Shown here piece after piece: positions 39,895 to 51,620 of a stretch of 64,000 bases of DNA. The notes beneath the pieces were generated by a model. The model made no database searches. It saw only the letters and a list, made by a program, of their open reading frames with translations, and was not told the DNA's origin. The number at the start of each line of letters is the position of its first letter. The stretch's first letter is position 1. This DNA comes from Ctenosaura bakeri. Lineage: Eukaryota > Chordata > Lepidosauria > Squamata > Iguanidae. Made by a program: the position numbers and the translations under genes. The stretch covers positions 434,001 through 498,000 of the forward strand of contig CAOLHI010000254.1 of assembly GCA_948474755.1 (NCBI GenBank). Direction: 5' to 3'.

Positions 39895-42752
39895 GTTACC
39901 CCTTCCTTTTCGTCCATGTGGGAATCAGTAACATGGCCAGGTATAGCTTTCAGCATATGGCAAGAGATTACAAGGCTCTGGGTAGGAGGCTGAAGGAACC
40001 TGACGCAACGGCTGTGATTTCATCTATCCTCCCAGTTAAAGGACATGGACCAGGAAGGAGAGAACAACAGTGGAGGTGAACAACTGGGTCTGCAGATGGT
40101 GCTGCCAGGAATTATTTGGCTTCTTCAATCATGGTCTGCAGTTTCATGACAATGGTCTACTGGCAAGTGATGGGTTGCATCTCACAGCAGTTGGCAGGAA
40201 CATTTTTGCTAAGAGGCTCACAAACCTAATCAGGAGGGTTTTAAACTGAGTTATGTGGAGGAAGGTGACAGTATTCTTGAGGGCAGGAGTTCATCAAGTG
40301 CAAGATATAATAATCTAAATGTTATTGAGGGAACTGAGCGAATAGTATAAAAGCCCAACCATAGAAGGAGAAAAACCTTAAATAAACAGCTATGGAGAAT
40401 GACTCATCGTATTGATGTCTCTACACTAATGCACAGAGCATGGGAAATAAGTAAGCTGAACTTGAACTCTCAACAAAGCAAAGCAGATATGATATCACTG
40501 AAACCTAGTGGGATGAGACTCATGATTGGAACATATCAATAGAGAGTACAAGCTATTTCAGAGAAATAGACCAAACAGGAAGGGAGGAGGAATTGCATTG
40601 TATGTTACACCTGTGAAGAGATTCATCACTTAAATCCTGGAAGTCAGGTTGAGAGCATATGTGTAAAAATTAAAGGGGACAGAAAAAAACAGGGATGTCA
40701 CTTTGAGAGTCTATTACAGATCCCCAAACCAGACTGAGGACTTACATGAAGACTTCCTAAAATAGATGACCATACATCCAGAAAAAAGCCAGATAGCAGT
40801 AATGAGAGATTTCAGTTATCTTGATATTTATTGGAAGTCTGACAAGAATATCAGGTCCAACAAATTCCTCACTTGCCTTTCAATTTCATTGTCCAGAAGG
40901 TTGAAGAGACAACAAGGGGAACAGCTATTTTGGACCTGATCCTAACATACAATGATGACCTGGTTAATGGGGCAGAAGTGGTAGAATCCTTAGGTGGGAG
41001 TGACCATGTTGTCCTGGAGTTTGTTATACAATGGAAAGAAGAAGTCAAGCATAGTCAAGACTCGCATTCTAGACTTCAAGAAAGTTGATTTCAGTAAAGT
41101 TAGGGAAATATTGTGCCATCCTGTGGTCAGGCATAATAAAAGAGAAAAGTGTTTATGATGATGAAAGGAATTTATTCTCCAAAATGAAAAACAGTGTTCA
41201 ACCCGGAGGAAAAAAACCAGATGATCTAACAGGGGAAAAACAGCACAGAACAGGTAAAGAGGTAGTACAGGAATACCTGTCTACTCTAAATGAATTCAAG
41301 TCACCAGGGCCAGATGAACTACATACAAGAGTACTAAAAGAACTGCCAGAAGTAATTTCAGAATCACTGGCAATAATCCTTGAGAGTTCCTAGAGAACAG
41401 GACTGAAGTCCCAGCAGACTGAAGAAAGGCAAATGTTGTCCCCATCTTCAAAAGGAAAAAAGCAGACCCAAACAATTACTGCCCATCAGCCTGACATCGA
41501 TATCAGGAAAGATCCTAGAAGAGATCATTAGATAGTCTGTAAGCACTTAGAAAGCAATGCCATGATCACTAAAAGTCAACATGGGTTTCTCAAAAACAAG
41601 TCAGGTCAGATTAATTTTATATCTTTTTTTATGGAGTTATAAGCTTGGTGAATGAAGGCAATGCTGTGGATGTATTGTGCCTTGATTTCAGTAAGGTCTT
41701 TGACAAAGTTCCCCATGATATTCTTGCAAACAAGGTAATAAAATGTGGGTTAGGCAAAGCTACTGGCTGAACACAAAGGGGACTGACCAATGGCTCCTCT
41801 TTAGCCTGGAAAGAAGTGACTAGTGGGATGCCACAGGGCTCTGTCCTGGGGCCAGTGCTATTCAACATCTTTATCAATGACTTGGATGATGGAATAGAGG
41901 GCATTCTTATCAAATTTGCAGATGACACCAAATCAGGAGGGACAGCTAATACCCCAGAGAACAGGATCAGAATTAAAAATGACTTTGGCAGATTAGAGAC
42001 TTGGGCCAAAGCCAACGAAATGCATTTTAACAGGGAGAATTGTAGGGTACTACACTTATGAAGAAAGAATGAAATGTCCAGATATAGGATGGGTGAAACA
42101 TGGCTTGAAAACAGTACATGTGAAAGGGATCTAGGAGTCTTAGTCAACCACAAGCTGAACATGAGTCATCAGTGTGATGCAGCAGCTAAAAAAGCCAATG
42201 TGATTTAAAGCTGCATCAATAGGTGTATAGTGCCAAGGTCAAAGAAAGTAATAACACCAGTCCATTCTGTTTTGGTTAGAACTCACTTGGAATACTGTGT
42301 CCAGTTCTGAGCACCACAATTCAAGGAGGATATTGACAAGCTGGAACATGTTCCGAAGAAGGCAACCAAAATGGTGAAGGGTCTGAAAACCATGCCCTAT
42401 GAGGAATGGCTTAGGAAGCTAGGTATGTTTAGCCTGATGAAAAGAAGGTTAAGAAGTGACATGATAGCCATTTTTAAATATTTGAAGAGATGTCACATTG
42501 AAGATATTGCAAGCTTTTTTTCCGCTGCTCCAGAAATTAGGACACAGACAATGGATTCAAAATACAGGAAAAGAGGTTTCACCTAAACACCAGGAAGAAC
42601 TTCCTGATAGTAAGAGCCGTTTCACAGTGGAATATGCTGCCTTGGATGAGGCTGTATGGCCATTTCCTGGGGATGCTTTGAATGTATGTTCCTGCATGGC
42701 AAGGGGACAGACTTTATGGCTGTTGTGGTCTCTTCCAACGTTATGATTCTAT
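39895..42752 (+). mobile_element. CR1 LINE, about 2.9 kb, decayed
   Basis: The longest CR1 in the window. In order it shows endonuclease-linker (41000 region: TAILDLILTYNDDLVNGAEV, DHVVLEFVIQ), pre-RT (LNEFKSPGPDELHTRVLKEL, about 41280), RT ([20 protein letters not shown] and KFADDTKSGGTANTPENR, 41816-42061) and C-terminal segments (MVKGLKTMPYEEWLRKLGMF, 42371). It ends near GATTCTATG at about 42752, the CR1 3' terminal motif. Several frameshifts and stops show it is inactive. The 5' limit is approximate. Confidence 0.9.
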
Positions 42753-43490
42753 GTCTTCAAACTTTTTTAAAAAAACTACACTAATAAACTAATACACGCA
42801 GATCTGGTTTTTGCCAGTTTATGAGGAACAGGTAAAAAAGAAAAAGAAAATCCCCAAAGAAATCACAACCATTAGTAAAGAAAATTATTTTATCTCATTT
42901 AATCCTCCATACTATAAAGCAGACATAAAACACCCATTCCTATATAAAGAAATGAGAAACGGAAACCAAGATAAGGACCTACAGTGATATCAGATACTGT
43001 ACATAACCTTACATACAAGTCTATCTACTACGTAGTTTTTAAAAACTAATTTGTGTGGGGGGAAGCAAATATAGGAACATCTTGTATTCAAATACTTTAT
43101 TGATTATTCTAAAACAAAACATTCCATGATGTCTTTAATATTTTATTGATTATTCTAAAATAAAATGTTCTATAAGATATTTTCCTGAATTTTCTGGGGA
43201 AAAGGCTTTGGAAAACATGGAAAAAAACAGTTTTCTCCAGAATGGTTCCATTCCCCACCACCACCAATTTTCACATCTCTAGTCTCTCCCTCTATAGCTT
43301 GGAGCTGCAATGCCCTATTTCCCAGCTGTGAGATTGGGAGGAAGCCTAAGTTTGTTTGGCTGTTGAATTGTTTAAAAGAACCTCAGAGCACTCTATCAGT
43401 ACTAGGCCAAATATATAATCCTCTGCATCCTTTGCATCATGAGTCTTTGAGATGAGGAAGAGAGCACAAAATTATTCTTGACCTCATCAG
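42753..43490. other. intron 1, with one small tandem duplication
   Basis: TTTATTGATTATTCTAAAA occurs at about 43099 and again at about 43142 with similar following bases, a diverged tandem duplication of about 43 bp. Nothing else is recognised. Confidence 0.5.
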
Positions 43491-43494
43491 GAGA

Positions 43495-43690
43495 GGTTGT
43501 TGCTGTTGTGTGCCTCCAAGTTGTTTCTGACTTATGGTAACCCTAAGGCAATCCTATCACGGCTTTCTGAGGCTGAAATTATGCGATGTACCCAAGGTTA
43601 CCCAGTGAGCTTCCACGGATGAGTGAGGAATTGAGCCTTGTCTCCAAGGTCGTATTTCAATGCTCAAACCACTACACCATGCTGGTTCTC
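43495..43690 (-). mobile_element. tRNA-derived SINE
   Basis: On the minus strand the tRNA-like head (CATGGTGTAGTGGTTTGAGC) gives a good box A. It is followed by the CCCACTGGGT-like body and a tail ending CTTGGAGGCACACAACAGCA. It is the same family as the other SINEs in the window and the best preserved head among them. Confidence 0.87.
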
Positions 43691-43884
43691 CAAGAGGTAG
43701 GTCAAGGACTAACAGAGGAACAGGGTTTAGCAAACTCCTTTCTTTAGTTTGTTACTAAGACCAAGCAATTGTGGATCCCTCACTGATATGGAACTCCAGC
43801 AATCAGGAAGGAAAGATGAGAAAGAGATATCAGCAGAATAAACTAAAGTATTTACTGAGTAACTATTACTTGCTGGAAATACTA

Positions 43885-44195
43885 TAGTCTTGCTCTGTAT
43901 CCACAGGTTTGCATCCACAGATTCAACCAATCTTGCCTCGAAAATATCTGGGGAAAAGAATCCAAAAAACAAACCTTGGTTTTGCCATGCAAAATTAAGC
44001 ACTACACTAATGTTTAGGCATACCCTGCTGCAGATTCCCTTCATTTCACAGATCCTCTGGCACTCATTTCTGTTCACTATTTTATATAAGGGACACCATG
44101 TTTCTATGTCACTGTATATAATGGTATTTGAGCATCCATGGGTTTTAGTATCTACAGGAGGTCCTGAAATCACCCCCAGTATGTTACAATTACTA
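43885..44195. mobile_element. Tigger-like (pogo) DNA transposon fragment
   Basis: Left-end sequence TAGTCTTGCTCTGTATCC is followed by GGTTTGCATCCACAGATTCA and ACCAATCTTGCCTCGAAAAT. The right part has TTTGAGCATCCATGGGTTTT and AGTATCTACAGGAGGTCCTG. This inverted arrangement is typical of Tigger/pogo MITEs. It has no transposase. The right boundary is approximate. Confidence 0.72.
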
Positions 44196-44199
44196 AATA

Positions 44200-45114
44200 C
44201 TAGTAACTACACAAATGTAACCACTTCAACAGAAACTGTAACTGGCTAGTAGTCTGAAAGCCCAATTCATTGCTTTAGATTATTCGGTTGCATTGACATG
44301 AGGGAAACACACAAGAACAGGACACCAGCTTTCAGAGGCCCAAGACTGAATACAGCTCAGGAAGAATCTCATGTTTTGGCTCCCTCTTGTGGCTGCTGAA
44401 GGCAAGAACAGTAGTTCAACACTAAACTCCTTCCTGCTATAAAATAGTAAACACAGAATACAGTGTGCCCACTGGGGTTTCTGTTCCAGGAGCCCCCAAG
44501 TAAGACAAAAAATGTGAAGCACCACATCCTATTATAGTCAATGGACACAATGTGCATGCACTTGCAGCAGTGCACATCACATCCGCTGACTATAATGGAA
44601 CACGATGCTTTACTCAATCTCACATTTGTGTGTGTGGAGGCTGAGTAAGAGAAGGGCTCACAGTGCAACAATGAAGAGTAACTACATCCCTGTCAAAAAC
44701 ATCCAGTGCATCTGAATTTACTAGAACTATAATCCTCATAAGAAGTTACTTGGTTATCTGGGAGTAAGCCCCATTGAACTCACTGGGGTTTATTTCTGAG
44801 TAAACATTCTGGGACTATACTGGACCCCTTCATTGTCACAACTATAGTGCAAATTAACGTATGCACAGAAAGTAAAAATAATGTAATTCCACTGAATGAA
44901 GACTGGTTGTGGAAAGTGACTGACCTAGCTGAAAAGGACAAGTTATGAAAGTTGATTCGAGAAAAATCATTGACATTATTTTTGAAAGACTGGGAACCCT
45001 TGATTGTCTTTTGGCAGAAAAGTGAAAAGAACATGTTTACTGCAGGCTCTGATAATTAATAAGTGTGGTTAAGCTGAAGAACTGCAAGAATAGTTTATAG
45101 TTGGGGAAGTTATC
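44200..45114. other. intron 1, no recognised feature
   Basis: I see nothing in this stretch that I can assign. Frames of 80-120 codons lack family resemblance. Confidence 0.4.
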
Positions 45115-45117
45115 TTA

Positions 45118-45328
45118 GGACCCTGTCACACTACACAGTTACAGTGCTATTATTCCACTTCAACTGCCATGACAACATTCTGTGGAATTCTTGGTTTGTA
45201 GTTTAGTGAAGCCCAAGAGCTGTCTGACTGAGAATTCTAAATGCCCTTCTGCAGACTAGAAATTCCAGAGTTCATAAGGATGTTGCCCTGGCAGTTAAAG
45301 TGGAATAATACTGCTATTACTAGGGCCC
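45118..45328. mobile_element. foldback MITE with GGNCCC ends
   Basis: The left end GGACCCTGTCACACTACACA and inner GCTATTATTCCACTTCAACT pair with the inverted right end GGGCCCTAGTAATAGCAGTA and inner TTATTCCACTTTAACTGCCA. The flanks are TTA and TTG, an imperfect 3-bp target. The 211-bp element resembles the other Harbinger-like MITEs here but is older. Confidence 0.62.
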
Positions 45329-45329
45329 T

Positions 45330-46995
45330 TGTACAACCATCATTAGGAAAGTCAGAAGTCAATGTTAACCTTTTTCTTTCTTTTTGACTATTATTTTTCT
45401 TTGTTTTCCTGCACTTCGTTTTATTTCTCGTATATATTGAAAAGCTTTTTAAAGAGGACATTTTAAAGAACTACAGTGTGGAAAACCCAACCACCTCAAC
45501 AACATCCACATTCAGCACTTACATACCAAGGATCAAGTGCTATTTTCTTCTTTTCAAACATGCCCCTCTCCATTTTATAAGTACATGGATCCACAGCAAT
45601 GAGGAAATTAACAGCGTCAGTCTTTTCCTTCCCTTTCAACAATCCCACTGAAGTGACAAGAGATACTTCATAAAAATCTAGCATTTTACTGTTTATACTC
45701 CTGTCATCGCGTAGACAACAGAATTCTTTTGTGCTTCTTCCCACTCCCTTTCCAAGCTTAAGAAAACTAGTCACACCTAGCAACATGTAGTTAACAACAC
45801 TGCACTGAGATAATGAAGTTGAGGCAAGAGAGATCTTAATGGAGAGCAAAACTTTCACGCATTCAAGTTTCACACACTAAGACTAATGCCACGGTAGCTT
45901 AACATATGACTAATAAAGTTGTATGTTATTTACTAATTCAGTATTAATTGATAACAATTTACTAATTATTTATATCTGGACCATAAAAAAGATGTCTAGT
46001 TAACAAAATGCAAACAAAAACACCCACTGAAGATCTGAAAGTTTATTCAAATCATATACCATTTCCATTTTACTTTTCTAATTTTCCTCATTATCAAGGA
46101 AATATACTGTTCAACAATAGGGTGATAAAGCTTACTGTCACTGACCAGAACTAGTGATGTAGATTACCTAGATTAATTTGAGTTTTCCAATTTGCACTGT
46201 AAATCTTTTGATGCTTTAAAGCAGGGGTGGACAACATTCACCTGATTTCCAAAGCAGATCACACTTCTAGAAGCCTCTAGAAAGCAAAGTCTTCCTTGAA
46301 AACAAAGTGTATGACCCGCTCACTCTTTAAAAAAAAAAAAAACAGTGATTTTTTTCAGTACCACAGCTTAAAAAATTGTAAATGTAAAACCGTCGTAGTT
46401 TTAGGGAAGGTCATGCTTCCTGGACACTTATGGGAGAGCAATTCACTCTAAAAACAAGGCATACAACTTCTACTTTGTTGACATAGAGAAAGGCACCAAT
46501 TTGCTGTTGCTATGACTGATTTGGCAGCAACAGCAATGGGATGGAACTCCTAGCATGCTCTGGAAGCTGCCCAATCTTATAAGCTTCCCCAGACTAACAT
46601 CCTCCCAATATAGTATTTGGGATATAGCTCTCAGTGTTTTTGACCACTGGAGGAGTCCAGGCTGGGGACAGCTGTTCTCAAAAGCGATCCAGTTTAGCAT
46701 GTTTATTTTACTTGTATTTAACAAGCAAAGTTAGAAAGTGGGTCCACTTCCCCCGCCAGTACACCACAAGAGATAGATGTAAAATATTTAATTGAGGAAA
46801 TACATCACACATAATACTACATAGTCTAGAATAGTTTATTGGAATTATTGTAAAACTTTTAAACATAACAGCATATACGTAAATTTATACCTCAGTTAAC
46901 AAAGCAGATGTGTTCCTGCGATTTACTTTTTTAACAAAAACTTTGGCACCAGGGGCAGGAATAACACGGAAAGAATAGGGATCACAAAAAAGAAA
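45330..46995. other. intron 1, mostly unassigned
   Basis: AT-rich sequence. A phrase GCAGGGGTGGACAAC at about 46220 recalls hAT ends, but no convincing partner end or target duplication was found. Confidence 0.4.
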
Positions 46996-47004
46996 AAAGA
47001 AGAG

Positions 47005-48395
47005 CTCCCAGCTCCAAAGGTTACTGGATGAAATGGATTATTTAGATCCATTTCAATCTGGCTTCAGGCCTGGTTAAGGGACAGAGACAGCCTTGGTGGA
47101 CAACCTACGCCAGAAACTAGACAGGGAGAGTGTCTCCCTCTTGGTTCTGCTGGACCTCTCAGCGGCTTTCAACACCATCAGTCATAGTATCCTTCTGGAC
47201 CAACTCTCTGGGGTGGGACTTGGGGGCACTGTTATACAGTGGTTCCAGTTATTCCTGGAGGGAAGAACTCAGGAGGAGGTGCTATGGGACCCCTGTTCAA
47301 CTCCCTGGCCATTGACTTGTGGGTCCCTCAGGGTTCTGCTTTGTCCCCCACGTTGTTTAATATCTACACGAAACTGCTGAGAGAGGTCATCAGAGTTTTG
47401 AGGTTCGGTGTCACCAATATGCTGATGACGTCCAACCCTCTCTCTTTTCCACCTGATTCCAAGGAAGCTGTCTCAATCCTGAACCAATGTCTCTTGTCAA
47501 TAATGGACTGGATGAGGGCAAACAAATTGAAGCTTAACCTAGACAAGACAGAGGTGCTCCTGGTTAGGCAAAAGGCAGATCAGGGAATAGGAACTTTGCC
47601 TGAGGCTCACAGCCTTGGTGTTCTCCTGGACTAAACTGTGAGATGCTCAGGTCTCAGCAGTAGCTAGGAGTGCATTTGCACCGTTAAAACCTGTGCACCA
47701 GTTGCACCCATTCCTTGAAATGTCAGATCTGGCTTCAGTGACACATGCCTTGATTACATCTCGTTTGGACTACTGTAACGCGCTCTACGTGGGCCTGCCT
47801 TTGGAAACTGTTTGGAAACTTCAGTGGGTTCAAAATGCAGCAGCCAGAATGCCGACCGGGGCCAGTTACAGGGAGCACATAACTCTCTTGCTAAAACAGC
47901 TTCACTGGCTACCTGCCTGTTTCCAGGCACAATTCAAAGTGCTGATCATGACTTATAAAGCCCTCAACAGCTTAGGTCCAGACTATCTGAAAGACCGTAT
48001 CCCCCTTTACAAACCAGCTCGAGCCTTAAGATCTGCTGGGGAAGGCTTTCTCTCTGTCCCACCACCATCCCAGGCTCACCTGGTGACACAGGAGAGAGAC
48101 TTCTCTGCTCCTACCCTATGGAACGCTCTTCCCCAGGAGGCTAGGTGGGCCCCCGCCCTGCTTTCCTTTCAACAGCAGGCAAAAAAGATTTCTGTTTAAG
48201 AAGACATGTATGTAAGCTGGGAAGCTTTATTTATTAACTTGTTTAAAGTGAATATTATTTTAGATGTTTCTTTTTATGATTTTATATCCATTTCATGTTT
48301 TTAACTGTTTTAATGTGTATTTATTGTTGGAAGCTGCCTTGGGGCCCAATTCCGGGAGAAAAGCAGCTTAAAAATATAATAAATAAGAGCAATTC
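47005..48395 (+). mobile_element. L2-type LINE, 3' portion
   Basis: Plus-strand pieces run from the RT core (FQSGFRPG before a stop, then LLVLLDLSAAFNTISHSILL at 47130-47190; PQGSALSPTLFNIYTKLL at about 47325) to the C-terminal domain. The last is a 168-codon open stretch 47693-48199 with HALITSRLDYCNALYVGLPL and VQNAAARMPTGASYREHITL. It ends in an AATAAATAA-like tail at about 48380. Frame changes interrupt it, so it is inactive. Confidence 0.88.
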
Positions 48396-49645
48396 AGCAT
48401 GTTTCAGCAAACAATTTATTCAAAATTAACATCATCCACATATGAAATTAAACAATCGGGTCAGGGAAGCCTCGCATAAGGAAATAGAAATATTTTGAAC
48501 TTTTTAACGATCACTTGAAACCTTCAACCAAAATGCATTCAAGGATTTTTTTTTTAAACTTTCCCCACCCTCCACTATTTTTATGATTTCCATTTTGATG
48601 GCCAATCTTACACACTTATCTTTTCTTTTCTTTTTAACATGTTGGGGGCAGCTGACAAAGAAGACTAATCTCCTTTCTCCTTGTCTCTGTTTTGATCTTT
48701 ACATATGCTCAGTAAGTGATTTTGAAAGCAGCTGTTTACCTTGTCTGTTGTACATAAGCACATACAGCTACAGAAGGATCACCTAGAGAAGAATATCATT
48801 ATTTCACAGGTCAAGCTCAACTGTATTGTTTATCACAGCCATAGTGCTGCAACTCAACACTGAAAGTCTGTTTCTTCAGCCCACTTTTACCATCATGCCA
48901 ATGCTGGTGGGAAAACACCTTCTAGTTAGATAGAAGACAAGAAACAGGGGCAGGGGGTTGGGCTAGACTCACATAAAAAGACTTTGTAAAAAAGGAATTT
49001 CTTTGTCAGAGCTTTGTTAACTGAAGGATATCCTTACTTTCTTTACACTCTAAGTTCAAAAGGGAAAAAAAGCTACAGTGAAAGCTGCAGATATATCAAT
49101 ACATTGTATCAACTCAAAGAACTGGGTATGATACGCTGTACCAACACTTTCATGAGATTCTAAATCTCTTTGACTGAGGTTCCTAGGATATCTTCCATTT
49201 TATTGTCATGATTTATTACTTCCATTTCATTCCTGATCAACTATCTTTAAATAATGCATTTATACTCCCCAGCTTACAAACCAATGTCATAGCTATCTCA
49301 CAGGCTTGCTAAATCACCTGAAAAAATGTTAATTGCAATTTTGAAATTATGACATTGGCATCATTGTTGTACTAATGAATGTGCCTCTCAACATGGCAAC
49401 TGCATACATTTCATAGGATTTTTTTAAGTAGGGAATACTAAGAAGTATTTTTGCCATTTTCTTCTTCTGAAATATAGCCTACAGCACCTGGTGTTTTAGG
49501 ATATTAAGGCCCTACTAATAAACACAGAAAAGGTAAAATGTTCAGTGAAAAAAATCAAGTTCTTGAAAACTTTCCTCCCCAAACCACCATGCCACTATAA
49601 GAGCAATTTCAATAATGAAATGGCTGTTTAGGGGAAATGGAGGAT
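48396..49645. other. intron 1, no recognised feature
   Basis: AT-rich sequence. Nothing assignable was found. Confidence 0.4.
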
Positions 49646-49646
49646 A

Positions 49647-50004
49647 CAGTGTACCCTCTTGTGATGTAACCTTGGCATACATGAATTTGAGGTGTCTGTG
49701 CTGCCAGAGGCACACTTGTGTTCCATCCATTGAAGATAAATGGGATGAGCATTCACTTTTTTTGTTTTACACAGGGGTTCCTGTAACAGAGCCCCTGCAT
49801 ACATGGGAGGGGGAGTTCCAGAGGGAAGAATGAAGGCTCACATGTGCCTCCTCCCATTTCCTTGCCTTTTGTCCAGGCGACTGCCTTCTTTCTTCATGTC
49901 TGCTAAAACATAAGAGAATGGGAGGAGGAGAATGGAGGGAAACACATACACCTTGCAAATAACCAAATTCACAGAGGTCAAATGCACAAATGCAGAGGGA
50001 GGAC
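49647..50004. mobile_element. pogo-like MITE
   Basis: The left end CAGTGTACCCTCTTGTGATG and the inverted right end TAGTCCTCCCTCTGCATTTG are bordered by TA on both sides (49645-49646 and about 50005-50006). No transposase is present. It is the same general family as 14659-15121. Confidence 0.62.
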
Positions 50005-50210
50005 TATATCAGTATTCGTCCAAGTAAAAAAACAAAGCAAAAAGAGAGAAAGAATATTTCAGTACAGAAGAAATATTACATATTTCAAGTACAGCAAGAG
50101 ACTTATGAGGGTGAATATTGTACCAACTTAAAGGAGTTCAACACCAGAAAATCTTTAACATCAGAAAATGTTTGATTTAACATGAAGAACATTTAAATAT
50201 ATGCATATGT

Positions 50211-50252
50211 ACACACACACACACACACATACATACATATATATATATATAT
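50211..50252. repeat. (AC)n/(AT)n microsatellite
   Basis: Nine AC units (50211-50228) are followed by short CATA units and a TA run. Confidence 0.95.
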
Positions 50253-50283
50253 TGTTTTTCTGCCTACCACCTAAAGCAAGGTA

Positions 50284-50632
50284 CAAGGAACCCTTACTTT
50301 TGCAAGTTCAGCACTCATAGATTTGATTATTTGAGAGTTATTTTATTATTTTTTTAAAGAAAATCATAACCTATTTGCCTTTGCCATGGGGGAAAAATGT
50401 TCTCTGTAGGAATCTCTAAATCCTCCCGCTCAATTCTACGGAGAGAACGCTTCTCTCGGCATTGCTAAGTCCTCCAGAAGTCAGCCACAGAATCACACCA
50501 GAGAACCTAGAGATCCCTAGAGAAGTAGTCTTAGATTTTTAAAAAATGTTTGTGATTTTTATTTTTATTCATGTTTTTCCACTTTCACAGGGGTCTTGGC
50601 CCCCTAACCCCTGCAAAATTAAGGGCTCACTG
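50284..50632. mobile_element. pogo-like MITE
   Basis: The left end CAAGGAACCCTTACTTTTGC and the inverted right end CAGTGAGCCCTTAATTTTGC pair over about 24 bp and are flanked by TA (50282-50283 and 50633-50634). 349 bp, no coding capacity. Confidence 0.78.
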
Positions 50633-50634
50633 TA

Positions 50635-51285
50635 CAATAAAATTAGTTGAAAAACAGTCTTACTTTAAAAGCCAGTTTTGAAAACCAAAGGCCATATGCA
50701 GTTTTAGCTGCCCACTGGAACCTCAACAAGGATGAAGCCAGTGAGCTCCTTTGGGAGGAAGTTCTGCAGTTAAAATGTTGGTACAGCAAAAGCCCTGTCT
50801 CATGAACTTATGAAGATAGATTCTTCAGCTTATAGAATATATAAAAATGGTTCCAGCGAGGATCTCAAATTTCAGGCAAGCTCATGAGGGGGAAGGCAGG
50901 CTTTCAGATATCCCTGCTCCTCATCCACTTCAAGCTTTGCAGGTAAAAACCAGGGCCTTGAATTTGAGTCAGAAATATATTAGAAGCCAAAGCCTATGCC
51001 ATTCATTCAGAGCAGTCACACATGGTTCCTAAACTGCACACCAAACAATAGTTTGGTTGCCACAGTCTGCACTAGCTGTAGCTTCTGAACATTCTGCAAA
51101 AGCAGTCCCACACATAGCACATTTCAGAAGTTAGGAAGCCTGGATCACTGTGACAAAACTCACTTTGCTCACGAAAAGGTAAAATTATTTGTTGAACCTG
51201 AGCAAAGGTAATCCTTTAAGCAGAAAAACTGTGCCTAAGAGCACTCTCAATCTGCAAACTTCGTCTTTCAGAAGGAGTACAACCC
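50635..51285. other. intron 1, no recognised feature
   Basis: Probably contains decayed repeat sequence adjoining the L2 fragment, but nothing can be named. Confidence 0.35.
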
Positions 51286-51289
51286 CATC

Positions 51290-51620
51290 CAGAACATGTT
51301 GTTACTTCCAATTCCAGTTGGCTTTTCTGCCAACCAACAGAACTGCTATTTTGTCTGGCCTGAGCTTAATTTGTTCACCCACATCCAAGCAGCATTTCAG
51401 GATCTTCACAGCCTCCTCAGCATCAGTTGAGAAAGACAGATAAAGCTGGACATTCTTGACACAGTGTTGAAGCCCAACTGCAAAACTGTGGACTACCTCC
51501 TTCAGTGGTTTCACATAAATGATGAAAAGCATGGCAGGGGTGACACCTAGCTCTGAGGAACCCACAAACTAACCTGCATGAGACTGAACAACACCTCTCT
51601 TCCACCTTTTGGGAGCATTC
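51290..51620 (-). mobile_element. L2-type LINE fragment
   Basis: The minus strand reads TPAMLFIIYVKPLKEVVHSF and IKLRPDKIAVLLVGRKANWN, matching the RT end of L2 elements in this window (compare NKLKLNPDKSEVLLI at about 9940). It is short and broken. Confidence 0.72.

Noticed and set aside
43495..43690. Functional tRNA gene suggested by A/B-box-like strings
   Set aside because: The strings are part of a SINE with a long non-tRNA body, and no cloverleaf can be completed.
46205..46700. hAT element suggested by CAGGGGTGGACAAC and a downstream CAGCTGTCCCCAGCC-like inverted string
   Set aside because: The presumed 8-bp targets do not match and the ends do not pair well.
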